From assembly GCA_022839525.1 (NCBI GenBank), contig JALHET010000116.1, positions 1,669 to 8,163 on the forward strand: 6,495 bases of DNA. The letters are read 5' to 3'. This document shows, piece by piece, positions 1 through 6,468 of the stretch (the first letter of the stretch is position 1; each line of letters opens with the position of its first letter). The position numbers and the translations under genes are program-made. The notes under the pieces are model-generated. The model was not told the DNA's origin and ran no database searches. It worked only from the letters and a program-made list of their open reading frames with translations. Source of the DNA: Lentisphaerota bacterium (lineage in GTDB: Bacteria; Verrucomicrobiota; Kiritimatiellia; RFP12; UBA1067).

Positions 1-95
1 TTCCCGCATTTCGGGCACTTCTGGTTGATCGGTTTGCCGAGATCAAAAACTGACAGCTTGGATTGACATTTTGGGCACTGTACAACGCGTTTCAT
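1..95 (-). CDS. Small zinc-ribbon protein, partial (C-terminal part beyond left edge)
   Basis: Reading leftwards from an ATG at 95, the frame begins MKRVVQCPKCQSKLSVFDLG and continues to a second cysteine pair before leaving the window after 31 complete codons. It shows two CPxC knuckles, C7/C10 and C27/C30, spaced 16 residues apart, the pattern of a short zinc-ribbon domain such as opens many bacterial MJ0042-like or hypothetical proteins. A well-placed Shine-Dalgarno (AAGGA, 7 bases from the ATG) supports the start. Zinc binding is inferred from the cysteines. What follows the ribbon, and so the actual role, cannot be seen. It lies 104 bases after the exonuclease gene, in the same direction. 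Confidence 0.72.
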   Translation of the reverse strand, partial: MKRVVQCPKCQSKLSVFDLGKPINQKCPKCG

Positions 96-102
96 AATCG
101 TT

Positions 103-107
103 TCCTT
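103..107 (-). promoter_or_regulatory. Shine-Dalgarno site of the zinc-ribbon gene
   Basis: On the minus strand the bases read AAAGGAAACGATT followed by ATG. The AAGGA core sits 7 bases upstream of the start codon, close to the ideal distance. It is the clearest ribosome binding site in the window and fixes the start at 95. Confidence 0.6.
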
Positions 108-120
108 TACAATGTTCAGT

Positions 121-149
121 AGTGTAATAAAAACAGGGTTTCAGGGCAA
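121..149 (-). promoter_or_regulatory. Candidate sigma-70-type promoter for the zinc-ribbon gene
   Basis: On the minus strand, TTGCCC (149-144, 4 of 6 matches to the -35 consensus) is followed by a 17-base spacer containing a T-run and then TACACT (126-121, 4 of 6 matches to the -10 consensus). Transcription would begin near 114, giving a leader of about 20 bases before the ATG at 95. The match is moderate, and the taxon's own promoter consensus is unknown. This gap is the largest between genes in the window, which makes an internal promoter here plausible. Confidence 0.3.
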
Positions 150-199
150 GCCACAGATTGGGGGGATCAGGCAAGATTTTCACGCTGTCCGGACGGGTG

Positions 200-1012
200 T
201 TACCGTACCGGTTCGGGGGGAGTGTTTTTCAGGCGCGGGGGTGTTGGATAGACCCCTTTGAGGGCGTTCTCACAGATCAGCCGCGTGTCGTGCGGAAAGT
301 CGTTCTTGATGATCCACTTCAGGAAACCGGGATCCTCGCTGGCAAGGTCTTTGAGTTTTGCGCCCTTTTTCTTTCCGAAGTTGATGACGACCTCATTGTC
401 TAACCAACGTAACCGGCCGGAACGGTCCGCATTAAAGGGGTCAATCGGGTTGAACGTCCTGTCCAGCGTTTCCATATCCTGCGGCAGGTCGGGGTAGCGC
501 TTGAACTGGCCGATAATCACGTCGAGTGTGGCCTGCACGTCGGCTTCCGCGCCGTGCGCGTCGTTGTGCGACCGGCCGCAGTAAAATTCGAGCGCGGCGG
601 AAAGGTCACGCGGTTCGCGGGAGTGGAAGATGCGTTGCGCGTCCAATAGGCGGCGCCGGTCGGGATCAAACGGAATACCGGCACGGGCGAATTCTTCGGT
701 CAGCATGGGGATGTCGAAACGTCCGGCGTTGAAACCCGCGAAGTCGGCCTCGCCAAAGAAGGTCAGGATTTCCAAAGCTTTCTCTTTGAACGACGGTTGA
801 TCGCGGACAATCTCGTCCGTGATGCCGTGGATCGCGGTGGTTTCGATGGGAATGGGAACGCCGGGATTGAGCAGCCAGTACCCTTTCTGCTCGGTGCCAT
901 CCGGATCGATACGGATGGCGGCGAGTTCGATGATGCGGTCTGAACGCGGACTGGTGCCCGTGGCTTCAATATCAAAAACGATTAAAGGGCGGTCTAATTT
1001 GATGGGAAACAT
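200..1012 (-). CDS. DnaQ-family 3'-5' exonuclease with ExoX-like C-terminal domain
   Basis: The 270-residue product is a DEDD-superfamily exonuclease, which removes nucleotides from 3' ends of DNA or RNA with two metal ions in the cytoplasm. Motif ExoI is DIEATG (D14, E16), ExoII is NAGRFD (N95, D100) and ExoIII is of the DEDDh type, with H153 and D158 in HGAEAD; all catalytic residues are present. The fold fills residues 9-172. After a linker of about 30 residues, residues 207-250 form a second small domain (INFGKKKGAKLKDLA, then EDPGFLKWI) resembling the ExoX-like C-terminal domain on many stand-alone bacterial exonucleases. The frame stays open upstream to 1351, but that part lies opposite the real solute-binding protein frame and the catalytic fold begins right after M at 1012, so I use that start. 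The Shine-Dalgarno is weak (AGAAAG). It follows the solute-binding protein gene by 37 bases. This is not the polymerase III epsilon subunit for certain; repair or RNA turnover is equally likely. Confidence 0.88.
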   Translation of the reverse strand: MFPIKLDRPLIVFDIEATGTSPRSDRIIELAAIRIDPDGTEQKGYWLLNPGVPIPIETTAIHGITDEIVRDQPSFKEKALEILTFFGEADFAGFNAGRFDIPMLTEEFARAGIPFDPDRRRLLDAQRIFHSREPRDLSAALEFYCGRSHNDAHGAEADVQATLDVIIGQFKRYPDLPQDMETLDRTFNPIDPFNADRSGRLRWLDNEVVINFGKKKGAKLKDLASEDPGFLKWIIKNDFPHDTRLICENALKGVYPTPPRLKNTPPEPVR

Positions 1013-1049
1013 GGCTTTCTTTCGGGAGTTAGGGGTTACACGTTGCTGG

Positions 1050-2864
1050 TTACTGGGACGGGGCAATGCATCCTGTGCGTTGCTGAGGTTTAAAAACGGT
1101 GTCGAAATCGACAAGGACTGGGCGGTGGGGCAGGAGGTCGCCGGAGGATAGGGCGGCTTTGAGTTCGGCCGCCGAGTCCGCGTCGTACCACCAGTAGCCG
1201 ATGAGGGTACGCTCGTCGCCATATTTACCGAGGATCGTCGCCGGCATGCCGAATTTGTTCCAGTAAAGCAAGCGGGTCGTGTTGATGTTCCAGAGGAGAA
1301 CGTAAGGTACGGCGGAGGCAACGAGGGCATCGAGTTCGCGGTTGATCGCATTCCGTTCGGTGATGCTGAAAACCGTTTTTTGCTGTTCGATCAGTGCGTC
1401 GACCCTTGGGTTTCTGAAGCCGGTGATGTTGTTGCCGGAGGGGCGGTCGGCCTCTTTCGAGAGCCACATGCTTTCGGGGTCGCGGAAAAGGGATCCGCTC
1501 CACGAAGCCCAGGTCATGTCAAAGTTATACGCGTCCATGTCGCGCATCCAAGCGGCGAAGTCTTTCCGCTCGATCTTCATCTGGATGCCGGCCTCCTTGA
1601 ACGAGTTGGCGCACATGACGAGAAATTTGTCCGCGCCGCTGTCGCGGGTCAAGAAACTGAAGCTGAGCGGGCGTCCGGCTTTCTCAAGGAGGCCGGTTTG
1701 CGGGTTGGGTATGTAGCCCGCCTCGCGCAGGAGCTGCTTTGCGCGCGTAATGTCGAAGGCGAACGTCTCGTTGGTGCACGGGTGCGCGGCATCGTAAAGG
1801 TCTTCAAAATACGACCGGTGCAGGAAATAGGCGTTGAACATCATCGTACGGTTCATGGTTTCGCGGTCCACCAGATGCGCGAATGCTTTGCGCACGCGGA
1901 GGTCATCGAACGGCGGCCGGCGCATGTTCATGGCGAACCCCTGAAACCCGATGGGGTTATGGTTGCGCACGCGGCATTTCACGATCCAGTTTTTGTCAAA
2001 CTTCTCGCCCATGGTTTCATTTGCCCAGATACGCGCCGAGTAAATGGCGTAGACATCCACAAGCCCTTTCTTGAACGCCTCGAACGCATTTTCATTATCG
2101 GTGTAGTAGCGGAAGATCAGGGTGTCAAAATTCATCGTGTTGCGCGTGGAGAGACGCGCGCCCGCCCACCAGTTGCGGCGGCGGCGCATGCGGATTTCTA
2201 TCTGCTCTTTGACCGTGTCGAGCACGTAAGGCCCCGAGACCACAGGGTTGTCGAAGTCGAGCCGGTTGAAATCCTGCCCCTTGAAGGCGTGGCTGGGCAT
2301 AATCTCAAAGGAGCCGAGCGCAAGCAGGTTGCGCCAGTGGGACTCTTTGGCGCGGAAACGGATCATGCGCGGCCCGAGGGGCTCGGGCGAATCGAAAACG
2401 CCGAGCATCACTTTGGCGGCGCCGGTCGTGTGGCGCGGATCCATGACCTGGTCGAACGTCCATTTGACGTCGGCGGCGGTAACGGGTTTACCATCGCTCC
2501 ATGAGGCGGCCGGATCGATTTCGAAGGTGTAGGTGAGTTTATCGCCGGAGATGGTCCAGCGGCAGGCCAGATAGGGGGTAAACTCCGTGGAGACGGAATC
2601 GGTTCCCAACAGGGTTTCATACATCAGGCCAAAAACTTGCCGCGTGTAAGTGTTGGAGTCGATGTACGCGTTGAGACTTTTCGGCGGCTGAAACGCGGCG
2701 AAGCGCAACGTGCCGCCCGGCACCGCGTACGGGCTGGCCAACGGGTCGGGGCGGTCTTCCCAGTCCGGTTTCGGATAGGCGTCATCTGACCATGCGGCGA
2801 GTATGGCGGAGAGGGCAAGGATTAGCCCACAGGCCCAAGGATCATTCTTCCATCGCTCCAACAT
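1050..2864 (-). CDS. Extracellular solute-binding protein, family 5 (YejA-like, peptide uptake)
   Basis: This 604-residue protein belongs to the SBP_bac_5 family, periplasmic receptors that hand oligopeptides or similar ligands to an ABC importer. It has the family start GGTLRFAAFQPPKSLNAY (50-67), the SWSDGKPVTAADVKWTF segment (121-137), GPYVL (211-215), and a strongly YejA-like stretch NMRRPPFDDLRVRKAF (313-328) followed by paired-ligand-lobe sequence and ITGFRNPRVDALIE (480-493). Length and the NxRRPPFDD motif favour the YejA (COG4166) branch over OppA/DppA. Residues 1-26 look like a signal peptide: basic start (R4, K6), hydrophobic core 13-25, then acidic mature sequence. There is no lipobox cysteine after the core, so a soluble periplasmic protein is expected. 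The last 30 or so residues look like a non-conserved tail. It begins 21 bases after the dapL stop, with only a weak GGA as ribosome site. No permease or ATPase gene is in the window, so the partner is unknown and the ligand is inferred only from family. Confidence 0.88.
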   Translation of the reverse strand: MLERWKNDPWACGLILALSAILAAWSDDAYPKPDWEDRPDPLASPYAVPGGTLRFAAFQPPKSLNAYIDSNTYTRQVFGLMYETLLGTDSVSTEFTPYLACRWTISGDKLTYTFEIDPAASWSDGKPVTAADVKWTFDQVMDPRHTTGAAKVMLGVFDSPEPLGPRMIRFRAKESHWRNLLALGSFEIMPSHAFKGQDFNRLDFDNPVVSGPYVLDTVKEQIEIRMRRRRNWWAGARLSTRNTMNFDTLIFRYYTDNENAFEAFKKGLVDVYAIYSARIWANETMGEKFDKNWIVKCRVRNHNPIGFQGFAMNMRRPPFDDLRVRKAFAHLVDRETMNRTMMFNAYFLHRSYFEDLYDAAHPCTNETFAFDITRAKQLLREAGYIPNPQTGLLEKAGRPLSFSFLTRDSGADKFLVMCANSFKEAGIQMKIERKDFAAWMRDMDAYNFDMTWASWSGSLFRDPESMWLSKEADRPSGNNITGFRNPRVDALIEQQKTVFSITERNAINRELDALVASAVPYVLLWNINTTRLLYWNKFGMPATILGKYGDERTLIGYWWYDADSAAELKAALSSGDLLPHRPVLVDFDTVFKPQQRTGCIAPSQ

Positions 2865-2885
2865 GTACGTGTTCCAAATTCGAGG

Positions 2886-4112
2886 TTACTTCAAGACCTT
2901 GCGGATGCGCTTCATGGCTTCCTCCACGTTTTCGCGGCTGTTAAAGGCGCTGATACGGATGAAGCCCTGGCCGCAGCGGCCAAAACCTGCGCCGGGGGTG
3001 GTGACCACTTGCGCGCGTCTGAGCAGCTTGTCGAAAAATTTCCATGAATCTTTGCCGACATTCACCCAGATGTAGGGGCTGTTTTCCCCGCCGGTCAGGG
3101 GGTAACCGAGTTCGGTGAAAGTTGCGCGGATGATGGCTGCATTGCCGAGATAGAAATCCGTGAGTGCCCGTGTCTGCGTTTTCCCCTCTTCCGAATAGAC
3201 GGCCTCGGCGGCGCGTTGGACGGGATAGGCGACACCGTTGAACTTGGTGGTGTGGCGGCGGTTCCACATGGGGTTCAGCGGCACGGCCTCGCCCTTGCCG
3301 GTGTAGGCCACAACCGATGTGGGCACGACCGTGAAGGCGCAGCGCGTGCCGGTGAATCCCGCGGTTTTTGAAAAGCTGCGGAATTCGATGGCCACGTCGC
3401 GGGCGCCCTCGATCTCGTAGATACTGTGGGGCAAAGACGGATCGCGGATAAAAGCCTCATAGGCCGCATCGAAGAGGATCAGCGCCTTGTTCTCTCGCGC
3501 GTAGCGCACCCAGGCGGCAAGCTGCCCGTGTGTGGCGGTCGCTCCGGTCGGGTTGTTGGGAAAACAGAGGTAGATGAGATCCACGGGCCGGTCGGGCAAA
3601 GCCGGCACGAAGCCGTTGGCTTCGGTGCTGTCGAGGTAGACCAAGCCTGTGTAACGGCCTTTGCTGCTCTTGCCGGTACGCCCCGCCATCACGTTAGTGT
3701 CCACGTAGACGGGATAAACCGGATCGGGAATGGCGATTGCCAATTTGCCGGCGAAAAGCTCCTGGATGTTGGCGGTGTCGCATTTCGAGCCGTCGCTCAC
3801 GAAAATCTCGCCGGCTTCGATTTTCGCCCCGCGCGACTGGTAATCGTGCTGCGCGATAGCTTCGCGCAGGAAAGGGTACCCCTGTTCCGGGCCATACCCG
3901 CGAAAGGAGGCGCGCACAGACATTTCATCCACGGCCTTGTGAAAAGCCTCGACGCAGGCGGGCGGCAGGGGTTCGGTGACATCTCCGATGCCGAGACGCA
4001 GGATATTGTTTTTGTCGGGGTGTTCAGCCTGATACGCCTTGACGCGTTTGACGATTTCGGAAAAAAGATAGGATGATTGGAGTTTGCTGTAATTTTCGTT
4101 GACCCGGATCAT
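2886..4112 (-). CDS. dapL: LL-diaminopimelate aminotransferase
   Basis: The 408-residue product matches DapL in length and motifs. DapL is a PLP enzyme that converts tetrahydrodipicolinate and glutamate directly to LL-diaminopimelate and 2-oxoglutarate, bypassing the succinylase and acetylase branches to lysine and peptidoglycan. Visible features are the N-terminal [14 protein letters not shown] (4-17), the substrate loop [11 protein letters not shown] (41-51), [16 protein letters not shown] (71-86), SDGSKCD (106-112), FPNNPTG (184-190, N187 near PLP), DAAYEAFI (215-222), the Schiff-base lysine K249 in [13 protein letters not shown], and the carboxylate-binding arginine R386 in [17 protein letters not shown] is typical of DapL rather than of aspartate aminotransferases. 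The ATG at 4112 overlaps the TGA of the upstream acyltransferase (ATGA), and an AAGGA lies 11 bases upstream inside that gene, so translational coupling is likely. The frame is open to 4208, but that stretch is the shadow of the acyltransferase C-terminus. The protein looks intact and functional. Confidence 0.95.
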   Translation of the reverse strand: MIRVNENYSKLQSSYLFSEIVKRVKAYQAEHPDKNNILRLGIGDVTEPLPPACVEAFHKAVDEMSVRASFRGYGPEQGYPFLREAIAQHDYQSRGAKIEAGEIFVSDGSKCDTANIQELFAGKLAIAIPDPVYPVYVDTNVMAGRTGKSSKGRYTGLVYLDSTEANGFVPALPDRPVDLIYLCFPNNPTGATATHGQLAAWVRYARENKALILFDAAYEAFIRDPSLPHSIYEIEGARDVAIEFRSFSKTAGFTGTRCAFTVVPTSVVAYTGKGEAVPLNPMWNRRHTTKFNGVAYPVQRAAEAVYSEEGKTQTRALTDFYLGNAAIIRATFTELGYPLTGGENSPYIWVNVGKDSWKFFDKLLRRAQVVTTPGAGFGRCGQGFIRISAFNSRENVEEAMKRIRKVLK

Positions 4113-5107
4113 AGGTGTTGTGTTCCTTTCAGATGAGGGGTTGGAGCGGAAAGCGACCCGCCTTCGCGGACGGGGGTGAGTACCCAACGTTTGTTGTACC
4201 AGAACCACTGTTCGGGCATTTTCCTGATGGCGGCGTCCACATGGTTTATGACGATGCCGGTTATGCGCCGGGCGTCGGTGTCTTTGTCTAAAGAAGGATC
4301 GGGATAAATGGGGGACAGGAGATCAAACCTGTGCCGCGTCCAACCGTCACGGCGCAGGATGGCGGGGATGACGGGCACCTTGGCGGCGATGGCGAACATG
4401 GCCATGCCGCGCCCGAAATTGGCGGTGGATCCGAGGAAAGGGATTTTGAGATCGGGCGTATAGACCCGAACATCCGGAAGAATGGCGAGCGCGTTGCCGC
4501 TCCGCAGCAGTTTGATGATCTGTTTGAGCGTGCCGCTGCCGCGTTCGAGGATCGCCATGCCTGTTTCGCGCTGGCGGTTCACCCAATCGTTGACCAACGG
4601 GTTCTTCTGTTTTCCCGCGATGCTGAACATGCGGATGCCATACTGGTTGCAAGCCCAGCCGGCCAGATCCCAGTTCCCCATGTGGGGTACGGTGATCACG
4701 GCGCCCCCATAACGCCGGATGAGCGCTTGAACCTGCGGCACATACAAGGCGAAAGCGGGGATATGCCGGTCAATCCATGCGCGGTCAATATCCTGAGCGC
4801 GTATCATTTCGACCAGATTGAACGACATGTTCCTCAGGGATAACCACGCGATGCGGCGGGCGTCGCGGGCGGGATAATCCGGGCCGAACACCTCCCGTAT
4901 CCGGCGGAGGGTTTCGCGGCGCCGGAAACGGCAAACATGGAAGGTGAAAGCCGCGGAACACCATGCCGCTGTCAGGGCCGCGCGATACGGCAGTGCCTTC
5001 AAGAGTGCGGCGGACAGGCGCAGGGCGGCATATTCGAGTCTGTACTGGAAGCGGTGACGCATACGGCAAGGGCAAAACCTTCTGAAGGTGCTGGGGTTCA
5101 GCCGCAT
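4109..5107 (-). CDS. LpxL/HtrB-family lipid A-type acyltransferase
   Basis: Members of this family sit at the inner face of the cytoplasmic membrane and move an acyl chain from acyl-ACP to lipid A precursors or related glycolipids. The 332-residue product has the catalytic HX4D motif as PHMGNWD (H142, D147), [12 protein letters not shown] (173-184), the [10 protein letters not shown] block (203-212), the [14 protein letters not shown] loop (223-236), KVPVIPAI (243-250) and the closing signature [11 protein letters not shown] (298-308). A hydrophobic N-terminal segment (about 27-55) fits membrane association. The start is uncertain: ATG at 5107 overlaps the upstream stop by 10 bases, while an in-frame ATG at 5062 ([16 protein letters not shown]) looks more like the usual family N-terminus and would give 317 residues; neither has a good Shine-Dalgarno. 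Its stop overlaps the dapL start. The exact acceptor and chain length cannot be told from sequence. A lipid A role implies a lipopolysaccharide-type outer membrane, though phosphatidylinositol-mannoside-type acyltransferases share the family. Confidence 0.87.
   Translation of the reverse strand: MRLNPSTFRRFCPCRMRHRFQYRLEYAALRLSAALLKALPYRAALTAAWCSAAFTFHVCRFRRRETLRRIREVFGPDYPARDARRIAWLSLRNMSFNLVEMIRAQDIDRAWIDRHIPAFALYVPQVQALIRRYGGAVITVPHMGNWDLAGWACNQYGIRMFSIAGKQKNPLVNDWVNRQRETGMAILERGSGTLKQIIKLLRSGNALAILPDVRVYTPDLKIPFLGSTANFGRGMAMFAIAAKVPVIPAILRRDGWTRHRFDLLSPIYPDPSLDKDTDARRITGIVINHVDAAIRKMPEQWFWYNKRWVLTPVREGGSLSAPTPHLKGTQHL
4124..4128 (-). promoter_or_regulatory. Ribosome binding site of dapL inside the upstream gene
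   Basis: AAGGA on the minus strand, 11 bases before the dapL ATG at 4112, lies within the last codons of the acyltransferase gene. It is slightly farther from the start than ideal. Together with the ATGA stop-start overlap it supports the chosen dapL start and coupled translation. Confidence 0.5.
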
Positions 5108-6468
5108 CCGTCGGTGCGCACAGGTGAGGCGTCGGGGACGACTTCTGTGACCGTGACGGGGCGGGCGGGTTGGGGATGGGTGGCGGAGGACTGGTTCGGA
5201 GTGTCGGGCACCCTGTCCGTCCGCGGTTTGTGCCGGCGGCGGCGTTTTCTGGGCTGGGTCTCTTCGCCGTCGCGGGTTTCGTTGGCCTTAGTCTCCCGCT
5301 GGCCGTCATGGCATGGCGGCGGCACATGGCTGGCGACGTTCTTTTGGTACAGCGTTTGCCATTCGTTGAGTAACGAGGCGTCACCCCCTTCGGCGGCGAT
5401 CAGAAGGCGGTAGAAAGCGAGGGCTTCCGGGAAAAGGGCATGAGATAAAAAACGGTGCCCGCGCCCTTTTTTGGGCGATTCGGAGAAACGGCGTTGGACA
5501 TCCATAAGGGCGACTGCGGTGAAAAGGGTGGCTTTTGGGATGTGAAGGTTTTGCGAAAGGGGGTGCAGGGTCAGACGGGCGATGTGTTGCTTGTTGATAC
5601 GCCCATGGGGGAGCCGCGCTTCCTCTTTGCGAAGCTGTTCGATGAAGAGCGGATAGTACAGGCAAGCCGTACGCACGCCGTTGGTGAGGGTTTCGCTCTG
5701 CGGGTCGGCATCAAGGGCGGCGAGGTATTTCCACAACGGGGATTTTGCGCCACCGGTTGTGTCAATGTAGGCGCTGAGTTCGGGCAGGAGGTCGCCGAGG
5801 AGCTTGAACTCCCACATCAATCTAAATGCGGCCTCAGCAGAATGGTAGGTGAAGAGGCGGTAGACCTCTTCGCAAAGGCGCGGGACAGAGGCGTTGAGGA
5901 TATCGGCGTGGTATTTGAGCAGAGCTTTGCGGCACGCGCGGTCGAGTGAGAAGCCCAGGCGGGCCGCGAACTTGACCGCACGCATCATGCGGACCGGATC
6001 TTCGCGAAAGCGGATACAGGGGTCTCCGATGCTTCGCAGGACGTTCTTCTCCAAATCTTTCAGCCCGCCGACATAGTCGATGACGGAAAAGGTCTTGATG
6101 TCATAGAAAAGGCCATTGACGGTGAAATCGCGCCGTTTGGCGTCCTCCTCAGGTGAGCCGAAGGTGTTGTCCTCGGTCTGGTAGTTGCCGGTTTCGTTTT
6201 CGCCGGTATCCGGTTGACGGCGGAAGGTGGAGGTCTCGACAACCTTGCGTCCGAAAACGATGTGGGCGAGGCGGAAACGGCGGCCGATAAGAAAACAATT
6301 ACGGAAAAGGCGTCGGATCTCGTTTGGACGCGCGTCGGTGCCGATATCGAAATCCTTCGGTTGCGAGACAATGAAGATCCAACAGATGATTTTATAAGCC
6401 TCAACCTTGAGTGGCTTTACTTCAAGCCAACCTATAAATCGAAATCTTACGCAAGCATAACAGACCAC
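5098..6468 (-). CDS. pcnB: Poly(A) polymerase I-type nucleotidyltransferase, N-terminus lost or replaced
   Basis: The recognisable part (residues 36-456) is class II nucleotidyltransferase of the PcnB/CCA-adding superfamily, which adds 3' nucleotides to RNA without a template. Present are the metal-binding DxD in PKDFDIGTDA (D39, D41), IGRRFRLAHIVFG (61-73), the RRDFTVNGLFYD motif (112-123), DYVGGLKDLE (131-140) and IRFREDPVRMMRAVKFAARLGF (152-173, motif and start of the helical domain). GRRFRLAHxxFG and the basic C-terminal tail PRKRRRRHKPR (407-417) favour PcnB over a CCA enzyme. A Pro/Thr-rich tail of about 40 residues follows. The family expects about 25-60 residues before PKDFD, including LVGGxVRDLLLG; here that part is absent. 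The frame instead runs through lower-G+C sequence to a GTG at 6468, just below an in-frame TGA. I see no GGxVRD in the other two minus-strand frames, so a simple frameshift within the window is excluded. The GTG start is therefore probably not the native one, and activity is doubtful unless the sequence is mis-joined. The gene end overlaps the acyltransferase start by 10 bases. Confidence 0.82.
   Translation of the reverse strand: MVCYACVRFRFIGWLEVKPLKVEAYKIICWIFIVSQPKDFDIGTDARPNEIRRLFRNCFLIGRRFRLAHIVFGRKVVETSTFRRQPDTGENETGNYQTEDNTFGSPEEDAKRRDFTVNGLFYDIKTFSVIDYVGGLKDLEKNVLRSIGDPCIRFREDPVRMMRAVKFAARLGFSLDRACRKALLKYHADILNASVPRLCEEVYRLFTYHSAEAAFRLMWEFKLLGDLLPELSAYIDTTGGAKSPLWKYLAALDADPQSETLTNGVRTACLYYPLFIEQLRKEEARLPHGRINKQHIARLTLHPLSQNLHIPKATLFTAVALMDVQRRFSESPKKGRGHRFLSHALFPEALAFYRLLIAAEGGDASLLNEWQTLYQKNVASHVPPPCHDGQRETKANETRDGEETQPRKRRRRHKPRTDRVPDTPNQSSATHPQPARPVTVTEVVPDASPVRTDGCG

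Larger units (their letters stand above)
96..199. other. Intergenic gap, exonuclease to zinc-ribbon gene
   Basis: These 104 bases carry the candidate promoter and ribosome binding site of the left-edge gene and otherwise nothing I can assign. A short palindrome GTCCGGAC lies at 187-194, just after the exonuclease stop. It is not followed by a T-run on the minus strand, so I do not call a terminator. The region is less G+C-rich near 90-135 than the flanking genes, as expected for a promoter region. Confidence 0.5.

Noticed and set aside
181..199. Possible terminator after the exonuclease gene (palindrome GTCCGGAC with CAC/GTG flanks)
   Set aside because: The symmetry leaves no usable loop, the outer arms are offset by one base, and on the minus strand it is followed by A-rich rather than T-rich sequence.
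1013..1351. Upstream extension of the exonuclease frame (113 codons)
   Set aside because: It overlaps the conserved C-terminal half-lobe of the solute-binding protein and its translation is low-complexity Ser/Thr/Pro/Arg; the exonuclease fold begins at 1012.
1380..2504. Long plus-strand open frame of 374 codons
   Set aside because: It lies wholly opposite the solute-binding protein gene, its translation is rich in V/H/R/E as antisense shadows of G+C-rich genes are, it shows no recognisable motif, and the minus-strand frame has clear family motifs throughout.
3426..4076. Plus-strand open frame of 216 codons
   Set aside because: Antisense shadow of dapL, with no motif and no ribosome site that stands out.
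4785..5384. Minus-strand frame of 199 codons spanning the pcnB/acyltransferase junction
   Set aside because: Pro/Arg/Ser/Thr-rich out-of-frame translation overlapping two genes with clear family motifs.
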